Below are positions 1 to 7,705 of a stretch of DNA of 24,044 nucleotides, piece by piece. Positions within the stretch are counted from its first letter, which is position 1; every line of letters starts with the position of its first letter. The stretch is taken from NCBI GenBank assembly GCA_900769285.1, contig CAAGGB010000302.1:1-24044 (forward strand), written 5' to 3'. The notes below the pieces were generated by a model that worked only from the letters and a program-made list of their open reading frames with translations, had not been told where the DNA came from and ran no database searches. Source of the DNA: Victivallales bacterium (GTDB lineage: Bacteria; Verrucomicrobiota; Lentisphaeria; Oligosphaerales; Oligosphaeraceae). The position numbers and the translations under genes were made by a program.

Positions 1-20
1 GACGTGTGCTCTTCCGATCT
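1..20. other. Illumina TruSeq read-2 adapter remnant (artefact)
   Basis: The first 20 bases are identical to the 3' end of the standard TruSeq read-2 adapter, including the terminal CTCTTCCGATCT. This is recall of a known adapter, not a database hit. Native sequence therefore begins at about base 21, and the open reading frame that runs through it on the minus strand is not real in this stretch. Confidence 0.95.
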
Positions 21-1003
21 CGCGGAGCGCCCTCGCCGCCACGGCGCGGCGGCTGGCCCGCGCCGCGCTCGGACTTCGCGCCCTGCCCGCCCTGGCCACG
101 CTCGCGGCGACGCGGCGGCGCACCCTCCTGACGGGGCGTCGCCGCGCTCGGCACCACGATGCTCCGCGCCGTCACGATGGTCCCCTCGCCGTCGAACAGG
201 TCGGGCTCCGGCGGCGCCTCGGACACATCGCCCGCCTTCTCCGCTGCGGCCTGGCACTCCTTCTCGGCGCTCAGCGCGGCGGCCTGCTGCCGCAGCTTCA
301 GCTCCGCCGTCATCTCGCGGTACGCCTCCGCCTCGTACTGCAGACAGCACTTCAGGCGGCCGCAGCACCCCGAGATGTTCTGCGGATTCAGCGACAGACC
401 CTGCTGCTTCGCCATCTTGACGTTGATGGAGTTGAAGCTCGGCAGAAACGACGCGCAGCACAGCGGACGCCCGCACGTGCCGATGCCGCCCAGGATGGAC
501 GCCTCGTCCCGGACGCCCACCTGCCGCAGCTCCACCCGCGCCTTCAGCAGCCCCGACAGGTCACGCAAAAGCTCGCGGAAGTCGATGCGCCCGTCCGCCG
601 AGAACTGGAAGATGATCAGCTTCCGGTCAAACACATAGTGCGTGTAGATGAGCTTCATCTCCAGGCCATGCGCCCGGATGCGCTCCATCGTCGCCACATG
701 CGCCTCACGCGCACGGGCGTCGTTCTCGGCGGCCTGCGCACGGTCCTCCTCCGTCGCCACACGCATCACCTGCGGCACCTTCTGCCCCTCGATGTGACGC
801 CCGCGGCTCTGCTGCGCACGCTGGCGCTCGAACGCCTCGACGTCCTCCACCTGCCGCCCCGTCGCCTCATACACCGTCGCGTAGTCCAGATACCGCTCGC
901 AGCGGATGACCACCTGCTGCCCGGGCACCAGGCACAGCCCCTCATCCCCCAGGCACTCGTACTCCAGTCCAGGCGATATCCTTACCTTATATAGCTGATT
1001 CAT
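21..1003 (-). CDS. PSP1 domain protein, RicT/YaaT-like (3' truncated at contig edge)
   Basis: The minus-strand frame opens with ATG at 1003 (MNQLYKVRIS) and stays open to the contig edge, so the C-terminus is missing. The PSP1 C-terminal domain spans about residues 110-225. It carries the family's cysteine clusters, C177 with C182/C183 (GTCGRPLCC) and C213/C214 with C219/C220 (GCCGRLKCC). In Bacillus, RicT works with RicA and RicF, which carry Fe-S clusters, to stimulate RNase Y mRNA processing; other phyla keep PSP1 proteins without RicAF, so the exact role here is open. The tail after residue about 240 is rich in Arg, Gly, Pro and Glu and looks disordered. An AGG sits about 8 nt before the ATG. 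No partner gene is adjacent. Confidence 0.88.
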
Positions 1004-1167
1004 CCTTACCTACGCTCGCTCACCGCCGCTTTGTGACTATGACCCCACAAACCCTCCGCGCGGACACCACGCATCCGCGCAAAAGCCCCGGAAACTGCCG
1101 CTGCAGCCTCCAGGGCCTCCTGCTTCCACCCCTCTCCACGTCCGGGGCATACGCCCCCCCCACCAGA

Positions 1168-1362
1168 CTATTTCGACGACGCCGTCAGCGTCAGCAGACC
1201 CTCCGCGCGCAGCCTGCGGACCGCGTACCGCGCCGAGACCACCTTCGCCTCGCCGCGACGACCCGCTATCACCGCCTTGTAACCCAGCTTGGCCTTGCGC
1301 TGCAGCTCCTCGATGACCGCAGACTGCATCGCATTCAGTATCAACTGAGCTTCCTCACTCAT
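1168..1362 (-). CDS. small partner protein of the zeta-like kinase, putative antitoxin
   Basis: This 64-aa protein starts with ATG at 1362, inside the last codons of the zeta-like kinase gene. The 8-nt overlap implies translational coupling. The N-terminal half (about residues 1-30) looks helical, and the middle reads like a short 'K-L-G-x-K-A-V-I-x-x-R-x-G-E' strand-turn motif followed by a basic helix (RYAVRRLRAEG). Similar small basic ORFs often accompany AAA/zeta-type kinases of this kind, which suggests an antitoxin or accessory role, but I do not recognise a named family. Downstream is a small GGGGC/GCCCC hairpin (1144-1157) without a U-tract. Confidence 0.6.
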   Translation of the reverse strand: MSEEAQLILNAMQSAVIEELQRKAKLGYKAVIAGRRGEAKVVSARYAVRRLRAEGLLTLTASSK

Positions 1363-2032
1363 CCAGCGTCTCCTTGAGCAATCTCTGGTACAGTTCCTGA
1401 TCCTTGACTTCGGGCTCTCCCCCCAAACACGATTCGAAGATTACTCTAATGCCAATTCGCGAGTTGTCAAGGCAGAAGGTCCGGTCGCACTGCCGCATGT
1501 ACTCGAACAGATGACGCAGACTCCGCGGATACCGCCGCGCTATCTCCGCCTCCGGTATCCCATGCCCACCCTGCGCCACACGCTCCTGAACCCGGTGCAG
1601 CGACATCTCCGCGCTCGGCAGATACAGGTACACCATCACCACCCGCCACCCCTGCGAGCGCCACTCCCGTATCTTCGGCAGGTACACCCGCCCCGACAGC
1701 GTCGTCTCAAACGCAAAGTCCTCCCGCTGACGTATCTTCTGCTCAATCTCAGCCAGAAACAGACGCGTCGCCTGCATCGCCGCCGCAGGCGGATTCAGCG
1801 GCGACAGACCACGCGCAATCTCATCCGCGTTCACAAACGCCAGGCACCCCGCCATCTCCGGCAGAAACTTCAGCGCGAACGTCGTCTTCCCCGAGCCGTT
1901 CGGACCCGCGATGAGGTACACCGTCGGACGGCCCGACCCCACGCCGCCATCCCCACACGCCATCATGCCCTCTGCATCCACACCCACTGAAGCCTCGCTC
2001 CCGCTCTCGTGACCACTCACAACTCCACTCAT
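1355..2032 (-). CDS. zeta-toxin-like P-loop kinase
   Basis: A 225-aa protein if started at ATG 2032 (MSGVVSG). The conserved domain begins only at about residue 36, so the downstream ATGs at 1966 or 1963 are also possible starts. The Walker A is GPNGSGKT (residues 43-50), followed by VNADEIARGL (67-76), FAFETTLSGR (about 107-115) and RVAQGGHGIPEAEIARRY (151-168). This order is that of the zeta toxin/UNAG-kinase superfamily. Zeta toxins phosphorylate UDP-GlcNAc and block peptidoglycan synthesis; many chromosomal homologues of this shorter type are not tested, so toxicity is inferred. No epsilon-type antitoxin lies upstream. Instead the overlapping 64-aa gene downstream is the candidate partner. 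Confidence 0.82.
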   Translation of the reverse strand: MSGVVSGHESGSEASVGVDAEGMMACGDGGVGSGRPTVYLIAGPNGSGKTTFALKFLPEMAGCLAFVNADEIARGLSPLNPPAAAMQATRLFLAEIEQKIRQREDFAFETTLSGRVYLPKIREWRSQGWRVVMVYLYLPSAEMSLHRVQERVAQGGHGIPEAEIARRYPRSLRHLFEYMRQCDRTFCLDNSRIGIRVIFESCLGGEPEVKDQELYQRLLKETLDE

Positions 2033-2079
2033 GCCTGACCTGAACCCACGCGCACCCACACGCCCACAGACGCACGAAA

Positions 2080-2120
2080 GGGCGCCCGGGTGAGAGAACG
2101 ATCTCTCTCCCCGGACGCCC
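2080..2120 (-). terminator. intrinsic terminator of the RRM gene
   Basis: On the minus strand a long stem (arms about 2102-2120 and 2080-2097, a few mismatches, 4-nt loop) is followed by CTTTCG. It lies about 50 nt past the RRM stop codon. A second small hairpin, GGCCCC/GGGGCC with a 4-nt loop at 2134-2149, sits between the stop codon and this stem. Confidence 0.7.
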
Positions 2121-2170
2121 TCGCTGTCCCTGCGGCCCCTCATGGGGCCTCACGGCGTCGCTCGCACCGC

Positions 2171-2443
2171 TCAGCGGTCAAAGCTGCGGCGGGGACGGTC
2201 CTCGCGGGGACGGGCCTCGTTCACGACCAGCTTGCGGCCGCTGAACTCCTTGCCGTTCAGCGCGGCGATCGCCGCGTTCGCCTCATCGTCGTTCGGCATC
2301 TCGACGAAGCCAAAGCCCTTCGGGCGGCCAGTCTCACGATCCGAAACCGGACGGGCACGGTCAACAGTGCCGAATTCGCCAAACGCGTTCCGCAGATCTT
2401 CCTCCGTCATCGAATACGGCATGTTTCCAACATAGATGTTCAT
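2171..2443 (-). CDS. single-RRM RNA-binding protein
   Basis: A 90-aa protein starting with ATG at 2443, preceded by an AGGGA ribosome-binding site. The frame extends upstream, but this start sits directly at the RRM fold. RNP2 is IYVGNM (residues 2-7) and RNP1 is KGFGFVEM (about 40-47), both intact with their aromatic residues. The short tail is Arg-rich (RPREDRPRRSFDR). Bacterial single-RRM proteins of this size occur in Cyanobacteria, Verrucomicrobia and other groups and bind RNA, often in cold or stress responses. The gene is monocistronic: its own upstream region is over 300 nt and its own terminator follows. Confidence 0.93.
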   Translation of the reverse strand: MNIYVGNMPYSMTEEDLRNAFGEFGTVDRARPVSDRETGRPKGFGFVEMPNDDEANAAIAALNGKEFSGRKLVVNEARPREDRPRRSFDR

Positions 2444-2541
2444 TGGTTTTCCCTGAAATGTCCTTGTGCTCCGCCACCCCACGCAGGCCCGTTAACCACC
2501 TCGCTCCCGGTCAAGATCAAGGATCAAGACGGCCGCTCCAC

Positions 2542-2570
2542 GTTATAACAAAGGTGACAAAATGCACGTC
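2542..2570 (-). promoter_or_regulatory. possible promoter of the RRM gene
   Basis: On the minus strand TATAAC (2542-2547) makes a fair -10 box, about 100 nt upstream of the RRM start. The -35 region is weak (GACGTG or TGACGT at 17-18 nt). Around it, 2444-2773 holds no gene; apart from this and the hairpin at 2653-2706 I see nothing in it. Confidence 0.3.
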
Positions 2571-2652
2571 ATGTACATTAGCACGCATCGGCGCACTTTG
2601 CAAGCCGTCCCGCGCATTTTTCTTTGCGCCGCCCCACAGCGCCACGCGGAAT

Positions 2653-2706
2653 GTACAGAAGCGGACAACGGCGACAGCGCCCTGTCGGACTTGTCCGCTT
2701 CTGTAC
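2653..2706. repeat. large perfect inverted repeat with nested inner stem
   Basis: The arms at 2653-2668 and 2691-2706 are perfect 16-bp inverted repeats (GTACAGAAGCGGACAA and its complement). The 22-nt spacer contains a second perfect 6-bp stem (2672-2677 with 2682-2687, 4-nt loop). Folded as RNA this gives 22 bp separated by a 3x3 internal loop. It lies about 70 nt past the stop of the aminomutase gene (minus strand). No U-tract follows on either strand, so it may be a Rho-assisted terminator, an mRNA 3' stabiliser or an operator. Confidence 0.75.
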
Positions 2707-2773
2707 GGACACGCGCCCCCCACGCAACGCCCTCCGAACGCCTCCTTTTTCTGGCACGAATTCTGCTTAGTCT

Positions 2774-3877
2774 CTACCGATAAGGGATGTCGCGGCCCTC
2801 GAAGCTGCGGAAGACGGGCGCGCCGTCGGGGGCGCGGCGCGGCGCGTCCCCCGGCTCGAGGCGGACCTTCCCCCCGCCCTGGGGCAGGTCGAAGGCGAAC
2901 GCGGGCATGGCCAGGCCGCTGACGTGGCCGCGCAGCGCACCCATCAGCTCCAGCCCCCGCGCGATGCCCGTCCGAAAGTGCATCGTCCCCCGGATCGGGT
3001 CGCCGTGGAAGAGGCAGTAGGGCTTGACGCGGATCCGCAGCAGACCCGTCAGCAGCTCCCGCAGCGTCTCCGGGTCGTCGTTGACGCCCCGCAGCAGCAC
3101 GCTCTGGCACACCGACGGGACGCCCGCCCGCAGCAGCCGCAGGACGCCCGCCGACGCCTCCTCCGTCAGCTCCCGCGGATGGTTGAAGTGGCAGGCCAGG
3201 AAGACCGCCTTCCCGACGCCGCCCAGCACGGCCGCCAGCCCCTCCGTCAGACGCTGCGGCAGCACCGCCGGCAGACGGCTGCCCACCCGCAGCGTCTCCA
3301 CGTGCGGGATGGCGGCGAACGCCGACAGCACCCGCTCCAGCTCGTCGTCGGGCAGCGTCAGCGGATCCCCGCCCGACACGAGTATCTCGCGGATCTCCGG
3401 ATGCGACCGCACATAGCCCGCCGCCGCCTCAAGCGCCTCCGCCGAGGGCGCGCCCGACAGCTCGCCCCAGTTCCGCTTCCGCATGCAGTGGCGGCAGTGC
3501 GCCGCGCAGTCGCCCGTCGTCAGGAACAGCGCCCGGTCGCGGTACCGGTGCACCAGCCGCGGCGCCCCGCAGTGCGCCTCCTCCGCGAACGGGTCCTCCT
3601 CGCCGTCGTCCGACAGCTCCGCCGGGTCCGGAAGCACCTGGCGCAGCACCGGGTCGTCCGGCGACGCCGACGCCGCCAGGCTCAGGTAGTACGGCGTGCA
3701 CTGCGCCGGATACCGCCGCTGCGCCTCCTCGCGACCGCCGCCGCCCAGGCCGCACGCCGACAGCCGCCCCCACGCCTCGCCGCTGTGCCGCAGCTGCCAG
3801 CGCCAGTCGCACCACTCCGCCTCGCCCACCCCCCAGGACGCCCTGCCCAGACCGCTCAACCTGTCCTCTTCTCGCAT
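2774..3877 (-). CDS. lysine 2,3-aminomutase family radical SAM enzyme (KamA/EpmB type)
   Basis: A 367-aa protein from ATG 3877 (GGAG 4 nt upstream). The frame runs open for another 600 codons antisense to tig, but homology begins here. The radical SAM motif is C124-x3-C128-x2-C131 (CAAHCRHC). The PLP lysine is K337 in QGGGK. Two acids that hold the lysine side chain in clostridial KamA are present, in HGDP (D293) and FDLP (D330). The enzyme should interconvert L-alpha-lysine and beta-lysine, using SAM, a 4Fe-4S cluster and PLP. The chain ends 30 residues after the PLP lysine, as in short EpmB-like forms that prepare beta-lysine for elongation factor P. No efp, epmA or lysine fermentation gene is in view, so free lysine or EF-P-bound lysine cannot be separated as substrate. 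Confidence 0.9.
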   Translation of the reverse strand: MREEDRLSGLGRASWGVGEAEWCDWRWQLRHSGEAWGRLSACGLGGGGREEAQRRYPAQCTPYYLSLAASASPDDPVLRQVLPDPAELSDDGEEDPFAEEAHCGAPRLVHRYRDRALFLTTGDCAAHCRHCMRKRNWGELSGAPSAEALEAAAGYVRSHPEIREILVSGGDPLTLPDDELERVLSAFAAIPHVETLRVGSRLPAVLPQRLTEGLAAVLGGVGKAVFLACHFNHPRELTEEASAGVLRLLRAGVPSVCQSVLLRGVNDDPETLRELLTGLLRIRVKPYCLFHGDPIRGTMHFRTGIARGLELMGALRGHVSGLAMPAFAFDLPQGGGKVRLEPGDAPRRAPDGAPVFRSFEGRDIPYR

Positions 3878-3995
3878 CGTTCTCCGCTCGACTCCTCTAA
3901 ACCAAAAACACCTGCACCTAAACCTTAACGCACTCGCGCGACCGCGCGACGCCCGGCCACGCGGCGCCATCCGAAAGATAAATCTTCCGCGACGC

Positions 3996-4024
3996 TGGAA
4001 ATCCGGGCATTCGGGTAATATAGT
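3996..4024 (+). promoter_or_regulatory. probable promoter of tig
   Basis: TGGAAA (3996-4001), a 17-nt spacer and TATAGT (4019-4024) give a sigma-70-like promoter in an otherwise very GC-rich gap. The resulting leader of about 125 nt contains a perfect 20-bp palindrome at 4095-4114. This gap (3878-4156) also has to hold the divergent aminomutase promoter, which I could not place. Confidence 0.5.
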
Positions 4025-4094
4025 ACCTCTTTCTGTTTTTGAGAGGAGGCGCCCGCCCGGACGACATCGCCGGCGCGGCGCCTGCACCCCACAC

Positions 4095-4114
4095 CCCGGC
4101 GGCGCGCCGCCGGG
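4095..4114. repeat. perfect 20-bp GC palindrome in the tig leader
   Basis: CCCGGCGGCG followed directly by its reverse complement. In the transcript it could form a very stable hairpin about 40 nt before the tig start, or in DNA be a dimeric protein site. It could also be a chance product of the high GC content. Confidence 0.5.
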
Positions 4115-4156
4115 CAGTCCGTTCATCCGCAATTCTGGTTTTCTCAAGGAGTTCCT

Positions 4157-5494
4157 GTGGACACCACGCTCAACCTCAACATCGTCAAGACGGAAGTCGC
4201 TCCCTGCAGCCTGGCGCTCAAGGTGGAGGTCCTCCCCCCCCGCGTCAAGAAGTCCTTTGACGAAGTGATCGCCATGTTCTCGAAGCAGGCCAAGGTGCCT
4301 GGCTTCCGCGCCGGCAAGGTCCCCGCCAGCGTCATCCTCAAGCGCTTCGGTGCCGACGTCCTCTCCGAGACGCGCGGCCGACTGATCGACAGGGCCTACT
4401 CCGACGCGATCAAGCAGGAGGGGCTCAGCGTCATCGGCGACCCCGAGCTCGGCGAGACCGCCGAGCTCGCCCTCGGCCAGGACACCCCCTTCACCTTCGA
4501 GGTCAAGGTCGAGGTCGTGCCCGACTTCCAGCTCCCCGACTACCAGGGACTCAAGCTCACCCGCAAGCCCTTCCGCCTCGACGAGGCCGCCATCGACAAC
4601 ATCCTCAAGGGACTCCAGGAGCGCAACACCAAGTACGAGGTCACCGACCGCCCCGCCGTCGCCGGAGACCTCCTCCGCGCCGACTTCTCCGCCACCGTCC
4701 CCGAGGGACTCCAGACCACCGACAAGTCCAAGTACCTCCTCGGCGGCACCAACTCCTGGCTCGCCCTCAAGCAGCCCGAGATGCTCCCCGGCGTCGCCGA
4801 CGCCCTCGTCGGCGCCGTCGCCGGTGAAGAGCGCACCGTCAAGGTCGCCTTCCCCCAGGACCACTACAACAGCGAGCTCGCCGGACAGACCCTCGACTAC
4901 CAGATCAAGGTCAACGAGGTCCACGGAGCCACCGTCCCCGCACTCGACGACGACCTCGCCAAGACCGTCGGCGCCAAGGACATGGCCGAGCTCCGCCAGC
5001 GCATCGCCGACAACATGAAGGCGCAGGCCGACGCAGACGCCGAGCAGTCCCTCGCCGACCAGGCACTCGAGCAGCTCGTCGCCGCCGTCGACTTCCCGCT
5101 CCCGCAGAAGCTCCTCGAGAAGGAGAAGAACCGCATCGCCGGCAGCCAGTACCAGGCCGAGCTCCGCAAGGGCGTCTCCAAGGACGACCTCGAGCCCAGA
5201 AAGCCCGAAATCCTCGCCGACGCCGAACAGACCGCCGCCAAGTCCATCCGCACCGAGCTCCTCGTCCAGGCCATCAGCAAGGCCGAGCAGGTCAACGTCA
5301 GCCAGGAGGAGCTCTACCAGGCCGCCAGCCAGCTCGCCGAGGCCCAGCGCACCACCGTCGAGGAGCTCGTCAAGAAGGACGACTCCATCGTCGGCAGACT
5401 CGTGCACTCCATCATGTGGAAGAAGACCCTCGACGCCATCATCGCCAAGGCCGACGTCTCCGAGGCCGAGACGCCCGCCGACGCACAGAACTGA
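4157..5494 (+). CDS. tig: trigger factor, ribosome-associated chaperone
   Basis: A 445-aa protein, normal length for the family. It starts at GTG 4157 with an ideal AAGGAG ribosome-binding site 5 nt before. The N-terminal ribosome-binding domain has the signature loop GFRAGKVP (residues 49-56), which contacts ribosomal protein L23. A divergent FKBP-like prolyl isomerase domain follows (about 155-245), then the helical C-terminal chaperone domain (about 250-430). It receives nascent chains at the ribosomal exit tunnel. The order tig-clpP-clpX is classical in bacteria. A terminator-like hairpin directly after the gene separates it partly from clpP. Confidence 0.97.
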   Translation: MDTTLNLNIVKTEVAPCSLALKVEVLPPRVKKSFDEVIAMFSKQAKVPGFRAGKVPASVILKRFGADVLSETRGRLIDRAYSDAIKQEGLSVIGDPELGETAELALGQDTPFTFEVKVEVVPDFQLPDYQGLKLTRKPFRLDEAAIDNILKGLQERNTKYEVTDRPAVAGDLLRADFSATVPEGLQTTDKSKYLLGGTNSWLALKQPEMLPGVADALVGAVAGEERTVKVAFPQDHYNSELAGQTLDYQIKVNEVHGATVPALDDDLAKTVGAKDMAELRQRIADNMKAQADADAEQSLADQALEQLVAAVDFPLPQKLLEKEKNRIAGSQYQAELRKGVSKDDLEPRKPEILADAEQTAAKSIRTELLVQAISKAEQVNVSQEELYQAASQLAEAQRTTVEELVKKDDSIVGRLVHSIMWKKTLDAIIAKADVSEAETPADAQN

Positions 5495-5571
5495 GCCACC
5501 GACAGAACGCCCGCATCCCGCGCCGCCGCCACGCCGCACCCCCACGCGCGGCGGCGGACGGCGGCGAGGCA

Positions 5572-5610
5572 GGACAGCGGCGCCACCAAAAACGCGCCAG
5601 CTGTCCTTTT
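5572..5610 (+). terminator. terminator or attenuator between tig and clpP
   Basis: Arms 5572-5582 (GGACAGCGGCG) and 5595-5606 (CGCC-A-GCTGTCC) pair over 11 bp with one bulged A, and TTTT-CGTT follows. The rest of the 198-nt gap contains another GC stem (CCGCCGCC 5523-5530 with GGCGGCGG 5550-5557). This would reduce read-through into clpP, so clpP may have a separate promoter, although I see no clear one. Confidence 0.65.
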
Positions 5611-5692
5611 CGTTCCCCTGGAGGAAGCCCCGGAAGCACTCGCCGCCGACGGGACGCACACACCGAGAACCACACAAGGAAGCACGACCACC

Positions 5693-6322
5693 ATGGCCAG
5701 CGACATCAGAAACAACTACTACATCCCCTACGTCCTCGAGCAGACCGCCCACGGGGAGAGGCAGTACGACATCTACTCACGCCTCCTCAAGGACCGCATC
5801 ATCATGCTCGGCACCGCCATCGACGACACCGTCGCCAACCTGCTCGTCGCACAGCTCCTCTTCCTCCAGAGCGAAGACCCCAAGAAGGACATCGACCTCT
5901 ACATCAACAGCCCCGGAGGCAGCGTCTCCGCCGGACTCGCCATCTACGACACCATGCAGATGCTCTCCTGCGACGTCAGAACCTACTGCGTCGGCATGGC
6001 CGCCTCCATGGGTGCCGTCCTCCTCGCCGCCGGCGCACCCGGAAAGCGCTTCGCGCTCCCCAACGCACGCATCATGATCCACCAGCCACTCGGCGGCTAC
6101 GAGGGCTCCGCCGCCGACGCCGAAATCCACATGCGCGAGCTCCTCTACTGCAAGACCCAGCTCTACGGCATCCTCGCGCACCACATCGGCAAGCCCGTCG
6201 AGCAGATCATGAAGGACTCCGACCGCGACTTCTACCTCTCCGCCGCCGACGCCGCCGCCTATGGCGTCATCGACAAGGTCCTCCCGCCGCGCCAGCGCCA
6301 GGACACCGCCAAGGGCAACTAG
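5693..6322 (+). CDS. clpP: ATP-dependent Clp protease proteolytic subunit
   Basis: A 209-aa serine peptidase. The catalytic triad is S105 (GMAASMGA), H130 (ARIMIHQP) and D179 (SDRDFYLS), at the same spacing as in E. coli ClpP (97/122/171). The oxyanion-loop glycines are present (SPGGSVSAGLAIYDTMQ, about 73-89). It should form the tetradecameric barrel that degrades substrates fed by ClpX, whose gene follows 75 nt downstream. The start is ATG 5693 with an AAGGA about 13 nt upstream, a little far. The extreme N-terminus is short and probably processed only slightly. Confidence 0.97.
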   Translation: MASDIRNNYYIPYVLEQTAHGERQYDIYSRLLKDRIIMLGTAIDDTVANLLVAQLLFLQSEDPKKDIDLYINSPGGSVSAGLAIYDTMQMLSCDVRTYCVGMAASMGAVLLAAGAPGKRFALPNARIMIHQPLGGYEGSAADAEIHMRELLYCKTQLYGILAHHIGKPVEQIMKDSDRDFYLSAADAAAYGVIDKVLPPRQRQDTAKGN

Positions 6323-6397
6323 CCGACACACCAGCCGCCCTCCTCCCCTCCCCCACACCCCACGCACCTCCCCCATTCCAGGACACCTCTCCCCAAG

Positions 6398-7702
6398 ATG
6401 GCCAAGAAATCGTCCCAGCAACAGCAGCTGCCCTGCTCCTTCTGCGGCAGCCTCAACCCGCCCAGCGACATCATCCCCTCACCCCTCGGCAACGGCGCCT
6501 ACATCTGCGCCAACTGCATCGACATCTGCCATGAAATGTTCGGCATGCGCTCCGAGCCGTACCCGCGCGCCGCCCGCCCCGGCGCCGCCAAGGCCGCGGG
6601 AAAGGGCCGAGACCAGGAGGCCGAGCTCACCGGCGCACTCGTCACCCCCGCCGAGCTCAAGGAGCACCTCGACCAGTACGTCATCGGACAGGACAAGGTC
6701 AAGAAGGTCCTCGCCGTCGCCGTCTACAACCACTACAAGCGCATCCGCCACGCCGCCCGGCTCGCCGAGGGCAAGGACAAGGACAAGGGCGGCGACGTCG
6801 AGCTCGACAAGTCCAACGTCCTCCTCATCGGACCCACCGGCTGCGGCAAGACACTCCTCGCCCAGTCCATCGCCCGAAAGCTCGACGTCCCCTTCGCCAT
6901 CGCCGACGCCACCACCCTCACCCAGGCCGGATACGTCGGCGACGACGTCGAGAACATCCTCGTCCGACTCCTCCAGGCCTCCGACTACAACCTCGAGCGC
7001 GCCCAGCGAGGCATCGTCTACATCGACGAGATCGACAAGATCGCCAAGCGCTCCGACAACGTCTCCATCACCCGCGACGTATCCGGCGAGGGCGTCCAGC
7101 AGGCCCTCCTCAAGATCATCGAGGGCTGCGTCTCCAACGTCCCTCCACAGGGCGGGCGCAAGCACCCCGAGCAGGAGTGCATCCCCGTCGACACCTCCAA
7201 CATCCTCTTCATCTGCGCCGGCGCCTTCGTCGGACTCGACAGCATCATCCGCAAGCGCCTCGGACAGCACGTCCTCGGCTTCGGCAAGGAAATCGACGAG
7301 GGGCACATCGACCTCGCCGACACCTCCAGCCAGGTCCTCGACCTCGTCGAGCCCGAGGACCTCCTCAAATTCGGCATCATCCCCGAGTTCATCGGACGAC
7401 TCCCCGTCGTCGCCGCCCTCGACAAGCTCGGCAAAGACGACTTCATCCGCATCCTCACCGAGCCACGGAACGCCATCATCAAGCAGTACCAGCGCATGTT
7501 CGAGATGGAGGGCGCCACGCTCACCTTCCCGCCCGAGACGCTCGACGCCATCGCCACCCTCGCCGAGAAGAAGGGCACCGGCGCGCGCGGACTGCGCTCC
7601 ATCATGGAGAGCCTCATGCTCGACATCATGTACAGCCTGCCCGGCTCCGCCCAGAAGGCCTACGTCATCACCCCCGACATGCTCGGAAAGGCCGCCGACT
7701 AG
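6398..7702 (+). CDS. clpX: ATP-dependent Clp protease unfoldase subunit ClpX
   Basis: A 434-aa AAA+ unfoldase. The N-terminal C4 zinc-binding domain uses C13, C16, C37 and C40. Walker A is GPTGCGKT (145-152), the pore loop GYVGDD (178-183), Walker B IVYIDEID (206-213), and the ClpP-docking IGF-type loop reads LGF (293-295). It unfolds tagged proteins and passes them into ClpP. The ATG at 6398 lacks a close ribosome-binding site (AGGA lies 14 nt away), and the 75-nt gap after clpP is C-rich without a terminator, so the two are probably cotranscribed. The amidase gene starts 3 nt after the stop codon. Confidence 0.97.
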   Translation: MAKKSSQQQQLPCSFCGSLNPPSDIIPSPLGNGAYICANCIDICHEMFGMRSEPYPRAARPGAAKAAGKGRDQEAELTGALVTPAELKEHLDQYVIGQDKVKKVLAVAVYNHYKRIRHAARLAEGKDKDKGGDVELDKSNVLLIGPTGCGKTLLAQSIARKLDVPFAIADATTLTQAGYVGDDVENILVRLLQASDYNLERAQRGIVYIDEIDKIAKRSDNVSITRDVSGEGVQQALLKIIEGCVSNVPPQGGRKHPEQECIPVDTSNILFICAGAFVGLDSIIRKRLGQHVLGFGKEIDEGHIDLADTSSQVLDLVEPEDLLKFGIIPEFIGRLPVVAALDKLGKDDFIRILTEPRNAIIKQYQRMFEMEGATLTFPPETLDAIATLAEKKGTGARGLRSIMESLMLDIMYSLPGSAQKAYVITPDMLGKAAD

Positions 7703-7705
7703 CCC

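Noticed and set aside
2653..2706. Inverted repeat as ends of a small mobile element
   Set aside because: The arms are only 22 nt apart, there are no flanking target duplications and no transposase anywhere in the window.
3878..5752. Continuation of the aminomutase reading frame upstream into a 992-codon frame antisense to tig
   Set aside because: Its sequence is low-complexity Gly/Leu/Glu/Val, the mirror of the C-ending codon bias of tig. Aminomutase homology and a ribosome-binding site begin at 3877.
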